Positions 1-11,029 of a stretch of 11,029 nt of DNA are shown here, one piece after another. Numbering within the stretch: position 1 is the stretch's first letter; every line of letters begins with the position of its first letter. This DNA comes from Betaproteobacteria bacterium (GTDB lineage Bacteria; Pseudomonadota; Gammaproteobacteria; Burkholderiales; SG8-39), in the NCBI GenBank assembly GCA_029865405.1, contig JAOUGZ010000050.1, positions 1-11,029 of the forward strand. The letters run 5' to 3'. The notes beneath the pieces are model-generated. The model was not told the origin of the DNA. It did no database searches and saw only the letters and a program-made list of their open reading frames with translations. Both the position numbers and the translations under genes were made by a program.

Positions 1-1879
1 GCTCTCGTTCCTGCGCGCCGGCAACCGCAAGGTGCTCGCCTACGTCAGGGAACTGGGCGACGAGGTGATCCTGTGCGTCGCCAACGTCGGGCGCACGGCG
101 CAGCCGGTGGAGCTCGATCTCAGGCGCTTCAAGGGCCGCGTGCCGGTGGAGCTGATGGGGCGCACGGTGTTTCCGCCGATCGGCGAGCTGCCGTACCTGC
201 TCACGCTGCCGGGCTGCGGCTTTTACTGGTTCCGTCTCGCCACGGACGCGAAGGCGCCGGTGTGGCACGCCGAGGTGCTGGCGCGCGAGGACCTGCCGAT
301 GCTGGTGATGTTCGACGGCTGGACGAGCTTCTTCCGCGACCGCGTGGTGCCGTGGCGCATCAACATGGCGGTGAAGACGCGCGAGCACTTCGAAGGGCAG
401 GTGCTGCCCGCCTGGCTGGAAGTGCAGCGCTGGTACGCCCAGAAGGGCGAGGCCGGCGCGCGCCCGCGGCTGGGCGACTGGGCGCTGTGGGAAGCCGGCG
501 GCGCAAGCTACATGCTGATGCTCCTCGAGGTCGAGGGCGGCGCCGAGCCGGCACGCTACTTCGCGCCGCTTACGCTCGCCTGGGACGACCGCGACGAGGA
601 GCGCGTGAAGGCGCTCGGCGGCGCCGCCATCGCCAAGGTGCGCCAGCAGGCGAGCGTCGGCATCATGGCCGACGCCTTTGCCGACGAGGCCTTCTGCCGC
701 GCGGTGGTCACGGCGATCGGCGCCGGGCGCGAGCTTGCCGGCAGCCAGGGCACGGTGCGCTTCACGCCGACGCGCGCCTTCGCCGAGGTCGCGTTCGAGG
801 ACGTCAACAAGCTGCCCGTGGGCCGGCCCAAGGCGCAGAGCAGCAATACGGTGGTGACGCTGGGCGAGCGGCTGTTCCTGAAGGGTTACCGCCGCATCCG
901 CCCGGGGGTGAACCCGGAATTCGAGGTCGGGCGCTTCCTCACCGAGAAGGCGCGCTTCGCCAACTGCGTGCCGGTGGCGGGCGCCGTGGAGTACACGGCG
1001 GCCGACGGCACGCTGATGACGCTCGCGCTGCTGCAAGCCTATGTCCCCAACCAGGGCGACGGCTGGAGCCATACCGTGGAATACCTGGAGCGCTTCCTCG
1101 AGAAGCAGCGCGCCAGCCCCGCAGCCGACGACGCCCACGCCGTCTACCTGCAGCTCATCCAGACGCTGGGCACGCGCACGGGCGAGCTGCACTGCGCGCT
1201 CGCCACGACCACCGGCGACGCCGCATTCGATCCGGAACCCGTGACCGAGCGCGATTTCTCGCAGTGGAAAGCGGGCATCCGCGCCGAGGCCGCGAAGACG
1301 CTCGACCTGCTCGCCGCGCGGCGCGGCCAGCTCACCGCGCCGGCGCGCGATGATGCGGCCGAACTGCTGGAGGGCCGCGAGCCGCTGCTGCGCCACATCG
1401 ACGGCTACCGCCTGCCCGCGGGCGCGACGCGCAAGACGCGCTTCCACGGCGATTATCACCTCGGCCAGGTTCTCCTGAAACAGCTCGATTTCATCATCAC
1501 CGACTTCGAGGGCGAGCCCGCGCGCCCGATCGAGGAGCGCCGCGCCAAGCACTCGCCGCTGAAGGACGTCGCCGGCATGCTGCGCTCCTTCAATTACGCG
1601 CGCTGGACGGCGCTGCGTCAGGCGCTCGAAGGGCACGACGACTTCGAGCGGCTCGCGCCCTATGCCGCGGACTGGGAAACGCGCGTGCGCCGCGCCTTCC
1701 TCGGGGCCTACGAGGAAGCGGTGCGTGCGAGCGGCTTGTTCGCCTCGTTCGACGACATGCGCGAGCTGCTCGAGCTGCTCGAGCTGGAGAAAGCGCTCTA
1801 CGAGCTGCGCTATGAGCTCGGCAACCGCCCGGGCTGGGTCGGCATCCCGCTGCAGGGCATACTGGCGCTCGCGCGCTAG
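1..1879 (+). CDS. treS: Trehalose synthase-maltokinase fusion protein (TreS-Mak/Pep2), C-terminal part, 5' truncated by window edge
   Basis: The frame is open from base 2, so the start lies outside the window; 625 residues are visible. Fused proteins of this type are usually about 1,100 residues, so most of the TreS barrel is missing. The first ~80 residues match the C-terminal beta domain of TreS (NRKVLAYVREL, then a GELPYLLTLPG-type end near 180-225). The maltokinase follows: an N-terminal cap with QRWYAQKG (425-448), the N-lobe lysine in FLKGYRRI (Lys codon 881), NPEFEVGRFL, the conserved VPNQGDGW, the catalytic loop HGDYHLGQ (1445-1468), the metal-binding DFEGEP (Asp codon 1502), and the C-terminal signature LEKALYELRYELGNRP. 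Known roles: TreS interconverts trehalose and maltose; the kinase uses ATP to make maltose 1-phosphate for GlgE. All kinase motifs are intact and the protein is probably cytosolic. The stop lies 17 nt before the next gene, so it is co-transcribed with the genes downstream. Confidence 0.95.
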   Translation, partial: LSFLRAGNRKVLAYVRELGDEVILCVANVGRTAQPVELDLRRFKGRVPVELMGRTVFPPIGELPYLLTLPGCGFYWFRLATDAKAPVWHAEVLAREDLPMLVMFDGWTSFFRDRVVPWRINMAVKTREHFEGQVLPAWLEVQRWYAQKGEAGARPRLGDWALWEAGGASYMLMLLEVEGGAEPARYFAPLTLAWDDRDEERVKALGGAAIAKVRQQASVGIMADAFADEAFCRAVVTAIGAGRELAGSQGTVRFTPTRAFAEVAFEDVNKLPVGRPKAQSSNTVVTLGERLFLKGYRRIRPGVNPEFEVGRFLTEKARFANCVPVAGAVEYTAADGTLMTLALLQAYVPNQGDGWSHTVEYLERFLEKQRASPAADDAHAVYLQLIQTLGTRTGELHCALATTTGDAAFDPEPVTERDFSQWKAGIRAEAAKTLDLLAARRGQLTAPARDDAAELLEGREPLLRHIDGYRLPAGATRKTRFHGDYHLGQVLLKQLDFIITDFEGEPARPIEERRAKHSPLKDVAGMLRSFNYARWTALRQALEGHDDFERLAPYAADWETRVRRAFLGAYEEAVRASGLFASFDDMRELLELLELEKALYELRYELGNRPGWVGIPLQGILALAR

Positions 1880-1886
1880 CGAGAAC

Positions 1887-1893
1887 GGGAGGA
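1887..1893 (+). promoter_or_regulatory. Strong Shine-Dalgarno sequence for the membrane-protein gene
   Basis: GGGAGGA lies in the 17-nt gap after the treS-mak stop. Its GGAGG core ends 4 nt before the ATG at 1897, which fixes that start codon. It is the only strong ribosome binding site I can see at any gene junction in the window. Confidence 0.85.
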
Positions 1894-1896
1894 CAG

Positions 1897-2568
1897 ATGG
1901 ACTTCGACATGATGCTGGAGCCGATGCGGGCGATTCTCACGCAGGTCGGCGTGTTCCTGCCCAAGCTCGGGCTGGCGGTGGTGGTGCTCATCGTCGGCTG
2001 GGTACTGGCGCGCCTCGCGCGCTTCACCGTGGCCAAAGGGCTGCGCGCCATCAACTTCAACGTGCTCACCGAGCGCGCCGGCATGGACGGCTTTCTGAAG
2101 CAGGGCGGCCTGCAGAGCGACACCACCGACATCTTCGCCGTGCTGGTGTACTGGCTGGTGATCTTCATCGCGCTGGTGATCGCCTTCAACGGACTGGGGC
2201 TGACCTACATCACCGATCTCCTCGGCCAGGTGGTGCTGTTCGTGCCCAAGGTGATCGTGGCGCTGCTGCTCTTTGCCTTCGGCGGCTACTTCGCCATGTT
2301 CATCGGCAACACGATCGCCACCTATTGCCGAAACGTCGGTATCAAGGACGGCGAGCTTCTGGGCAAGCTGGCGCAGTACGCGATCATCGCCTTCGTCGTG
2401 CTGATGGCGCTCGACCAGGTGAACATCGGCGGCGACGTCGTGCGCCACAGCTTCCTCATCCTGCTCGCCGGCGTGGTGCTCGGGCTCGCGCTCGCCTTCG
2501 GCATCGGCGGGCAGAAGTGGGCCGCGGGACTGCTCGAGCGCTGGTGGCCACGGGGCCGCGGCGAGTGA
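1897..2568 (+). CDS. Small MscS-related membrane protein of the conserved TM-helix type, lacking the MscS beta domain
   Basis: A 223-residue inner-membrane protein with about five hydrophobic helices, at residues ~20-42, 79-101, 113-136, 155-173 and 184-204. Helices 1 and 3 start with the related motifs FLPK (20-23) and FVPK (115-118), as in the 'conserved TM helix' repeats found in MscS-family proteins. The last helix is rich in Gly and Ala (LGLALAFGIGG) and runs into QKWAAGLLERWW, resembling the MscS pore helix and the turn after it. The protein stops there: the cytoplasmic beta domain of MscS is absent. The start is set by a strong ribosome binding site. Comparable small TM-helix proteins (CmpX-like) occur in proteobacteria, but their function is poorly defined. 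The gene sits 17 nt after treS-mak and 16 nt before glgX, so it belongs to the trehalose operon. A role in turgor or osmolyte response is inferred from context. Gating or transport of any solute is not shown by the sequence. Confidence 0.85.
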   Translation: MDFDMMLEPMRAILTQVGVFLPKLGLAVVVLIVGWVLARLARFTVAKGLRAINFNVLTERAGMDGFLKQGGLQSDTTDIFAVLVYWLVIFIALVIAFNGLGLTYITDLLGQVVLFVPKVIVALLLFAFGGYFAMFIGNTIATYCRNVGIKDGELLGKLAQYAIIAFVVLMALDQVNIGGDVVRHSFLILLAGVVLGLALAFGIGGQKWAAGLLERWWPRGRGE

Positions 2569-2584
2569 CGCCGCGCGCGCCGCA

Positions 2585-4722
2585 GTGAGCGACACCCCGC
2601 CGATCAGCGCGGTCTGGCGCGGCGCGCCGTATCCGCCGGGCGCGACCTGGGACGGCGAGGGCGTCAACTTCGCGCTGTTCTCGGAGCATTCGGAGAAAGT
2701 CGAGCTGTGCCTGTTCGACGCGGCCGGCCAGCGCCAGCAGCAGGTCATCGAGATCCGCGAGCGCACCGACAACGTCTGGCACTGCTACCTGCCCGAGGCG
2801 CGCCCGGGGCTGCTCTACGGTTGCCGAGTGCACGGGCCCTACAAGCCCGAGGAGGGCCACCGCTTCAACCCGGCTAAGCTGCTCACCGACCCCTACGCCC
2901 GCGAGATCGTCGGCGAGGTGCACTGGGACGACGCGCTGCACGGCTACGCCGTCGGGCACGAGAACGCGGACCTCGAGCGGGACGGCCGCGACAGCGCGCC
3001 CTTCATGCCCAAGTGCCGCGTGGTGGATTCGGCGTTCACCTGGGGCGATGACCGCCGCCCGGGGATTCCCTGGCACGACATGGTGATCTACGAGCTGCAC
3101 ACGCGCGGCTTCACGCGCCAGCATCCCGAAGTACCGCCCGCGCAGCGCGGCACCTACGCCGGGCTCGCCTCGGCGCCGGCGATTGAGTACCTGAAGCGCC
3201 TGGGCGTGACCACCGTCGAGCTGATGCCGGTGCATGCCTTCATCGACGACCGGCAGCTGGTCGAGCGCAAGTTGCGCAACTACTGGGGCTACAACACGCT
3301 CGGCTTCTTCGCGCCGGAGCCGCGCTACTCGGCCACCGGCAGCTCGAAGGAATTCAAGACCATGGTCAAGCGCCTGCATTCGGCCGGAATCGAGGTGCTG
3401 ATCGACGTGGTCTACAACCATACCTGCGAGGGCAATCACCTCGGCCCGACGCTGTCGTTCCGCGGCGTCGACAACGCCTCCTACTACCGCTTGGTGGAGG
3501 ACGACCGCCGCCACTACATGGACTTCACCGGCTGCGGCAACACGCTCAACCTCGAGCACCCGCGCGTGCTGCAGATGGTGATGGATTCGCTGCGCTACTG
3601 GGTCGAGGAGATGCACGTCGACGGCTTTCGCTTCGACCTCGCCCCGGCGCTGGCGCGCGAGGGCCGCGGCGTGGAGCCGCTCAGCGGCTTTTTCACCGTC
3701 GTGCGCCAGGATCCGGTGCTGAACCGCGTCAAGCTGATCGCCGAGCCCTGGGACGTGGGCGAAGGCGGCTATCAGGTGGGCAATTTCCCTCTCGGCTGGG
3801 CGGAGTGGAACGACCGCTACCGCAACGGCATGCGCGCCTACTGGAAGGGCGACGGCGGCGTGATCGGCGAGTTCGCGCGGCGCCTCACCGGCTCGTCCGA
3901 CCTGTACGGGCGCGGCGGGCGGCGGCCCTTCGCCAGCATCAATTTCGTCACGGCGCATGACGGGTTCACGCTGCACGACGTGGTGTCGTACAACGAAAAG
4001 CACAACGAGGCGAACGGCGAAGGCAACCGCGACGGCCACAACGAGAACCTGTCGTGGAACTGCGGTGCCGAAGGCGCCACCGATGATCCCGCCATCAGCG
4101 CGCTGCGCGAGCGCCAGAAGCGCAATTTCCTCGCCACGCTGCTCCTCTCCCAGGGCGTGCCGATGCTGCTCGCGGGCGACGAGCGCGGCCACAGCCAGAA
4201 CGGCAACAACAACGCCTATTGCCAGGACAACGAGACGTCCTGGATCGACTGGCGCGCCACGCCGCAGCGCGCCGCCCTCACGGAGTTCACGCGCCTGCTC
4301 ATCTCGCTGCGGCGCTCGCACCGCATCTTCCGCCGGCGCGACTTTTTCGAGGGCCGGCCGCTGCATGGCACCGAGGCGAAGGACATCCATTGGCTGCACC
4401 CGGATGGCAGCGAGATGACCGACGACGAGTGGGACAAGGAGCACGCGCGCTCGCTCGGCGTGTACCTCGCCGGCGGCGATCTGGCCGAGCTCGACCGCTT
4501 CGGCATGCCGGCCACGGACGACGATTTCCTGATCCTGTTCAACGCGCACAGCGAGGCGGTCGAGTTCCGGCTCCCCGCGCTCGGCGACGGGCCGTGGCAC
4601 GCCCTGTTCGACACCGCGGTCGAGCTGCTCAAGACCTCCGTCGAGCGCTTCACGCCCGAAAAGCCCTATCGTCTCGAGGCGCGCTCGCTGGCGCTGCTGA
4701 CGCGCACCGCGGCGCAATCCGC

Positions 4723-4726
<4 letters not shown>
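2585..4726 (+). CDS. glgX: Glycogen debranching enzyme GlgX (isoamylase-type, GH13)
   Basis: A 713-residue protein that hydrolyses alpha-1,6 branches of glycogen to free linear malto-oligosaccharides. It opens with a CBM48/isoamylase N-terminal domain (residues ~10-110, GVNFALFSEHSE) followed by a GH13 barrel. Barrel landmarks are NYWGYNTLGFFAPE, DVVYNHTCEGN, the nucleophile Asp351 in DGFRFDLA, the acid/base Glu387 in LIAEPWDVG, and the third acid Asp459 in TAHDGFTLHD. The stretch NGNNNAYCQDNETSWIDW is typical of GlgX. The preceding loop reads GDERGHSQ, a slight variant of the usual GDE-hydrophobic-G form. The C-terminal part contains a DIHWLHPDG segment and a beta domain. The length is usual for the longer GlgX/isoamylase group. 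The start is GTG, chosen because the protein aligns from here and the codon follows the previous stop by 16 nt; no clear ribosome binding site precedes it. Its product feeds the MalQ, TreY and TreZ activities encoded downstream. Confidence 0.95.
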
Positions 4727-6532
<1,806 letters not shown>

Positions 6533-6540
<8 letters not shown>

Positions 6541-8602
6541 CGCGCGCGAAGCGCTCGAGCGTCGCGCCGCGCGCTGCCGCATCGCAACGCACTACCACGA
6601 CATCTGGGGCAAGCCGCACACGGCCTCCGACGCGACGCTCGCCGCGCTGCTCGCCGAGTTCGAGCCTGAGGCGGAAAGCGTAGCGGCGATGCCGCTCGCG
6701 GCCGCGATCGAGGCCCGGGCCGCGCGCTGGTCGGTGCCGCTCGGCGTCGCGGGCGAAGTGCTCACCCTGCGCTGGCGCGTGCTCGAGGAAGGCGGCGCAA
6801 CCCACGAGGGCGAAGCGCGCTGCGCGCCGCCCGAGTTCCGGCTCGAGCTCGCGCTGCCGCTGCCCCCGGGGTACCACCGCCTGAGCATCGAGGGCCTGGC
6901 CGGAGAAACGCTGCTGATCGCCGCGCCGCCGCGCTGCTACCGGCCGCCGGCGCTCGCCGACGGCGGGCGCGTGTGGGGCCTGGCGGTGCAGCTCTACGCG
7001 CTGCGCTCCGAGCGCAACTGGGGCATCGGCGACTTCGGCGACCTGGCGAAGCTGGTCGAGCTCGCCGCCGAGCGCGGCGTCGGCATCATCGGCCTCAATC
7101 CCCTGCACGCGCTGTTTCCGCACAATCCGGCGCACGCGAGCCCCTACAGTCCCTCGTCACGCCTGCAGCTCAACGTGCTCTACGTCGATGTCGAGGCGAT
7201 CGAGGATTTCCGCGAGTGCGAGGCGGCGCAGCGCCGCGTGCGCTCGGCCGAGTTCCAGGCGCGCCTCGCGCAGCTGCGCGAGGCGCCGCTGGTCGACTAC
7301 GCCGGCGTGGCGGCGGCGAAGTTCGAGATCCTCGAGTTGCTCTACGCGCACTTCCGCAAGCGCGGCCCGAGCGCCGCGTTCCGCGACTTCCAGCGGAAGA
7401 GCGGCAAGGCGCTGCGGCTGCACGCCGCTTACGAGGCGCTGCAGGCGCATTTCCACGCCCAGGCGCCGACCACCTGGGGCTGGCCGGTCTGGCCGGAGGC
7501 CTTCCGCGACCACGATTCGCCCGACGTGACGCGCTTCGCCCAAGAACATCTCGAGCGCATCGAGTACTACGAGTACCTGCAATGGCAGGCAGAGCGGCAG
7601 CTCGCGCAGGTGGGCGAGCGTTGCCGCGCGCGGGGCCTTGCGGTCGGCCTGTATCTCGATCTCGCCGTCTCGGTCGATCGCGCCGGCTCGGACACCTGGA
7701 CGCAGCAGGAGTGCTACGCGCTGGGCGCGAGCGTGGGCGCGCCGCCCGACGAGTTCAATCCCAACGGCCAGAACTGGGGACTGCCGCCGCTCAGGCCCGA
7801 CCGCCTGCGCGCGCAGGGTTACCGCCTGTTCATCGAGACGCTGCGCGAGAACATGCGCGACGCGGGCGCCCTGCGCATCGACCACGTGATGGGTCTGATG
7901 CGCCTGTTCTGGATCCCGGCCGAGAAGAGCGCCGCCGACGGCACCTACGTGAGCTACGCACTCGACGAGATGATGGCGATCGTCGCCCTCGAGAGCGAGC
8001 GCCAGCGCTGCATGGTGATCGGCGAGGACCTCGGCACGGTGGCCGAGGAGATGCGCGCCGCGCTCCAGCGCTACGCGGTGCTCTCGTACCGGCTGCTGTA
8101 CTTCGAGCGCGGCGACGGCGGCGTGTTCAAGGCGAGCGCCGAGTACCCGCGCGACGCGCTGGTGGCGGTGAGCACGCACGACCTGGCGACGCTCGCCGGC
8201 TGGTGGATCGGTCGCGACCTGCGCCTGCGGCTCGAGCTCGGACTGTTCCCGGACGAGGGCGTGTTCGAGAAGCAGCTCATCGACCGCGCCCAGGAGCGCG
8301 TGCGCCTGATGCTCGCGCTGCAGCACGCGGGCCTGCTGCCGCCGGGTCACGCGCCTGACGTCACCGGATCGCAGACGCTGACGCCGGCGCTCGCCGAGGC
8401 CGTGCACGCCTTCGTCGCCGCGGCGCCCTCGCGCGTGATGATGGTGCAGCTCGAGGACGTGATCGGCGCCACCGAGCAGGCCAACATGCCGGGCACCACC
8501 GAGCAGCACCCGAACTGGAAGCGCAAGATCCCGGAGACCCTCGAGCAGCTCGCCGCCGACGAGCGCCTGGCGAGCCTGGCCGCCGCGCTGTCGAGGATCC
8601 GC
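6533..8602 (+). other. malQ: MalQ (GH77 4-alpha-glucanotransferase) domain of the fusion
   Basis: Residues 1-690, close to the 694 residues of E. coli MalQ. An N-terminal region (~1-140) with a beta-rich segment precedes the barrel, which begins near WGLAVQLYALRSERNWGIGDFGD. Other GH77 landmarks are SPYSPSSRL, DEFNPNGQNWGLPPL (the GH77-specific loop) and MPGTTEQHPNWKRK near the C-terminus. The nucleophile is Asp450 in LRIDHVMGL, the acid/base Glu498 in VIGEDLGTV, and the third acid Asp550 in STHDLATLAGWW. These sit just two positions from E. coli Asp448, Glu496 and Asp548, so the domain is collinear with the stand-alone enzyme and should be active. Confidence 0.93.
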
Positions 8603-11029
8603 CCGCACCCGGCGCAGCGCCCGGCCGCGATGCCGGCCGCCGAGGCGCGCGTGCCGCGCGCCACCTACCGGCTGCAGCTGCACAAGGACTTCACCTTCGA
8701 CGACGCCGTGAAGATCCTGCCCTACCTCGAGCGCCTGGGCGTGAGCCACGTGTACTGCTCGCCGATCTTGCGCGCGCGCCCGGGGAGCATGCACGGCTAC
8801 GACATCGTCGCGCACGACGAGATCAACCCCGAGCTCGGCGGGGCCGAGGGCTACGAGCGCTTCAGCGCCGCGCTGCGCAGGCACGGCCTGGGCCAGCTCC
8901 TCGACATGGTGCCCAACCACATGGGGGTGCTCGGCGCCGACAACGCCTGGTGGATGGACGTGCTGGAGAACGGGGCGGCTTCGGCTTACTCGCAGTATTT
9001 CGACATCGACTGGCACCCGGTAAACCCCGACCTCGAGGGCAAGGTGCTGGTGCCGGCGCTCGGCGACCACTACGGCAACGTGCTGGCGGGCAAGGACCTG
9101 GTGCTCGCCTTCGAGCGCGAAGCGGGCGCCTTCGCCCTGCGCTACCACGAGCACCGCTTCCCGCTCGACCCGCGGACCTATCCGGTGCTGCTGAAGCACG
9201 CCGAGGCGCTGCTGCCGCAGGCCGAGGCGCGCGCCGCGCTCTCCAGCCTCGCCGCAGCCTTCGGCCACCTGCCGGCGCGCGACGCCGCCGACGCTGCGGC
9301 CATCGCCGAGCGCGTGCGCGACAAGGAGATCCACAAGGCGCGCCTCGCGCGCCTCGCCGGCCGCGAGGCCGCGGTGGCGGGCGCGCTCGACGCGGCGGTG
9401 GCCGAGATCAACGCCCCCGGCCCGCGCGACGCGCTGCACGCGCTGATCGAGCTGCAGCCCTACCGCCTCGCCTACTGGCGCGTGGCCACCGACGAGATCA
9501 ACTACCGGCGCTTCTTCGACATCAACGACCTCGCCGCGCTGCGCATGGAGAGCGAGCAGGTGTTCGAGGCCACGCACGCCTTCGTGCTCGAGCTCGCCGC
9601 CAAGGGCATCGTCGACGGGCTGCGCATCGACCATCCCGACGGCCTGTACGACCCGGCGCAGTACTTCCGCCGCCTGCAGGAAGGCTATGCGCGGCGCGCC
9701 GGCATCCCGCTGGCAGAGCGCGACGCCAAGGGCCGCCCCGCGCGACCGTTGTACGTGGCGGTGGAGAAGATCGCGGCGCCGCACGAAGACGTGCCCGAGA
9801 GCTGGCACGTGCACGGCACCACCGGCTACCGCTTCGCCATGGTGGCGAACGGCGTGCTGGTCGACACCGCGGCGCAAGCCCGCTTCGACCGCATCTGGCA
9901 CGCCTTCTCGCGCGAGGACGAGACTTTCGAGGAGCTCGCCTACCTGGGCAAGCGCGCCATCATGCGCAGCGCGCTCGCCTCCGAGCTCACGGTGCTCTCG
10001 ACCGAGCTCCTGCGCATCGCGCGCGCCGACCGGCGCACGCGCGACTACACCTTCAACACGCTGCGCCAGGCGCTCGCCGAAGTCGCCGCCTGCATGCCCG
10101 TGTACCGCACCTACATCATCGACGCGCCCTCCGACCAGGACCAGCGCTACGTCAACTGGGCGGTGGCGCACGCGCGCCGGCGCAGCCGCGCCGCCGACAT
10201 CTCGATCTTCGACTTCGTGCGCGCGGCGCTCCTCGGCCAGACAGTCGAAGGCGCAGCGCCCGAGCTGCAGGCGCTCGCGCGGCGCTTCGCCATCCGCTTC
10301 CAGCAGTTCACCTCGCCGGTCGCGGCCAAGGGCGTCGAGGACACCGCCTTCTACCTGTACCACCGGCTCGCCTCGCTCAACGAGGTGGGCGGGGACCCGG
10401 CGCAGTTCGGCATGACGGTGCGCGCCTTCCACGGCGCGAGCGCCGACCGCGCCGCGCGCTGGCCGCACACCATGCTCGCCACCTCGACGCACGACAACAA
10501 GCGCGCCGAGGACGTGCGCTGCCGCATCGACGTGCTCTCGGAGATGCCGGCGGGCTGGCGCCTGATGCTGCGGCGCTGGAGCGCGCTGAACCGCGCGCAC
10601 CGCGCGAAGCTCGAGTCCGGCCCGGGGCCCGCGCCCGCCGACGAGTACCTGCTCTACCAGACGCTGCTCGGCACGCGGCCGACGGGCGAGCTCGATGAGG
10701 CGGCGCTCGCCGCCTGGCGCGAGCGCATCGAGCAATACATGACCAAGGCGGCGCGCGAAGCGAAGGCGAACACCAGCTGGATCAGCCCGAACGAGGAGTA
10801 CGAGAACGCGCTCCTCGCGTTCGTGCGCGCGCTGCTCGGGCGGCTCGCGCCCAACCCCTTCCTCGAGGAGCTGCGCGCGCAGGCCGAGCCGATCGCCTGG
10901 TTCGGCGCGCTGAACAGCCTCAGCATGGCGCTGATCAAGTACGCCTCCCCGGGCGTGCCCGACGTCTACCAGGGCACCGAGCTCATGGACCTCAGCCTGG
11001 TCGACCCGGACAACCGGCGCCCGGTGGAC
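6533..11029 (+). CDS. malQ-treY: Bifunctional 4-alpha-glucanotransferase (MalQ)-malto-oligosyltrehalose synthase (TreY) fusion, 3' truncated by window edge
   Basis: One uninterrupted frame of 1,499 residues runs off the right edge. Residues 1-690 are a complete amylomaltase (GH77), which transfers glucan segments between malto-oligosaccharides. Residues ~710-1499 are TreY (GH13), which converts the reducing-end alpha-1,4 bond to the alpha,alpha-1,1 bond of a trehalosyl end. A Pro/Ala-rich linker (691-709) joins them with no stop codon. TreY is usually 850-950 residues, so roughly 100-150 residues lie outside the window. All six expected catalytic acids are present (listed under the two domains). 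Translation starts at a GTG overlapping treZ. Such fusion of enzymes in consecutive steps suggests that MalQ supplies long maltodextrins directly to TreY, but channelling is inference. The other reading, two genes joined by a sequencing error, seems unlikely because both domains are in the same frame and the linker flanks intact domain ends. Confidence 0.93.
8660..11029 (+). other. treY: TreY (malto-oligosyltrehalose synthase, GH13) domain of the fusion, C-terminus missing
   Basis: It starts at residue 710 with ATYRLQLHKDFTF, the normal N-terminal barrel strand of TreY, followed by YCSPILRARPGSMHGYD and DMVPNHMGV. The nucleophile is Asp1033 in DGLRIDHPDGLYDP, the acid/base Glu1078 in VAVEKI, and the third acid Asp1321 in STHDNKRAEDVR. 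AAKGVEDTAFYLYHRLASLNEVGGDP is also diagnostic; it spans roughly 10322-10400. The visible end, GVPDVYQGTEL then DPDNRRPVD, is conserved in TreY and normally lies about 130 residues before the C-terminus. The enzyme acts on maltodextrins longer than about three glucose units, which fits its fusion to a chain-lengthening transferase. Confidence 0.93.

Noticed and set aside
1759..1794. A short repeat of GAGCTGCTC-type units near the end of treS-mak
   Set aside because: It encodes the conserved Leu/Glu-rich C-terminal helix of the maltokinase (before LEKALYELRYELGN). Codon bias explains the repetition, so it is not a regulatory repeat.
1662..2588. A 308-codon plus-strand frame overlapping treS-mak and the membrane-protein gene
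   Set aside because: It is out of frame with both convincing genes and has Arg/Ala/Ser-rich composition, so it is a frame shadow.
2456..4717. A 753-codon minus-strand open frame opposite glgX
   Set aside because: The same antisense artefact. The plus strand carries a fully conserved GlgX with intact catalytic residues.
4219..4722. A 5' extension of the treZ frame into glgX
   Set aside because: The extra ~168 residues are Arg/Ala/Pro-rich out-of-frame glgX sequence and do not resemble TreZ, while TreZ similarity starts just after the ATG at 4723.
7157..10735. A 1,192-codon minus-strand open frame opposite malQ-treY
   Set aside because: Its translation is low-complexity (rich in Arg, Ala, Val, His, Gly) with no recognisable domain, and it lies opposite a clear enzyme. 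Strong GC bias at third positions keeps this antisense frame free of stops.
8630..11029. Annotating treY as a separate gene starting at ATG 8630
   Set aside because: The frame is continuous with malQ and there is no stop or ribosome binding site near the junction, so a single fusion gene is the simpler reading.

Overview
The window is about 11 kb of very GC-rich DNA (close to 70 % by eye) and is filled almost entirely by one plus-strand operon for storage-glucan and trehalose metabolism. Protein sequences, codon usage, the TreS-maltokinase fusion and the tightly packed layout point to a high-GC proteobacterium. A betaproteobacterium (Burkholderiales/Rhodocyclales type) is my best guess, but this is inference because the window holds no rRNA or other taxonomic marker.

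Layout: (1) bases 1-1879 hold the C-terminal part of a trehalose synthase-maltokinase fusion (treS-mak), cut by the left edge. (2) Bases 1897-2568 encode a 223-residue membrane protein of the MscS-associated conserved-TM-helix type. It ends just after an MscS-like pore helix and has no beta domain. (3) Bases 2585-4726 are glgX (glycogen debranching enzyme). (4) Bases 4723-6540 are treZ (malto-oligosyltrehalose trehalohydrolase). (5) From 6533 to the right edge runs one reading frame encoding a MalQ (4-alpha-glucanotransferase)-TreY (malto-oligosyltrehalose synthase) fusion, cut by the right edge. Gaps are 17 and 16 nt and the last two junctions overlap by 4 and 8 nt, so a single transcript with translational coupling is likely. 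There is no gene-free stretch over 20 nt, and I see no internal promoter, terminator, RNA gene, CRISPR array or mobile element.

Together the enzymes form most of a cycle. GlgX releases linear malto-oligosaccharides from glycogen. MalQ re-lengthens short ones. TreY turns the reducing end into a trehalosyl unit, and TreZ cuts trehalose off. In the other direction TreS isomerises trehalose to maltose and its maltokinase domain makes maltose 1-phosphate, the donor for GlgE-dependent glucan synthesis. GlgE and GlgB are not in the window and would be expected upstream of base 1 or elsewhere. The two unusual points are the small beta-less MscS-like membrane protein inside the pathway and the MalQ-TreY fusion with its short Pro/Ala-rich linker.
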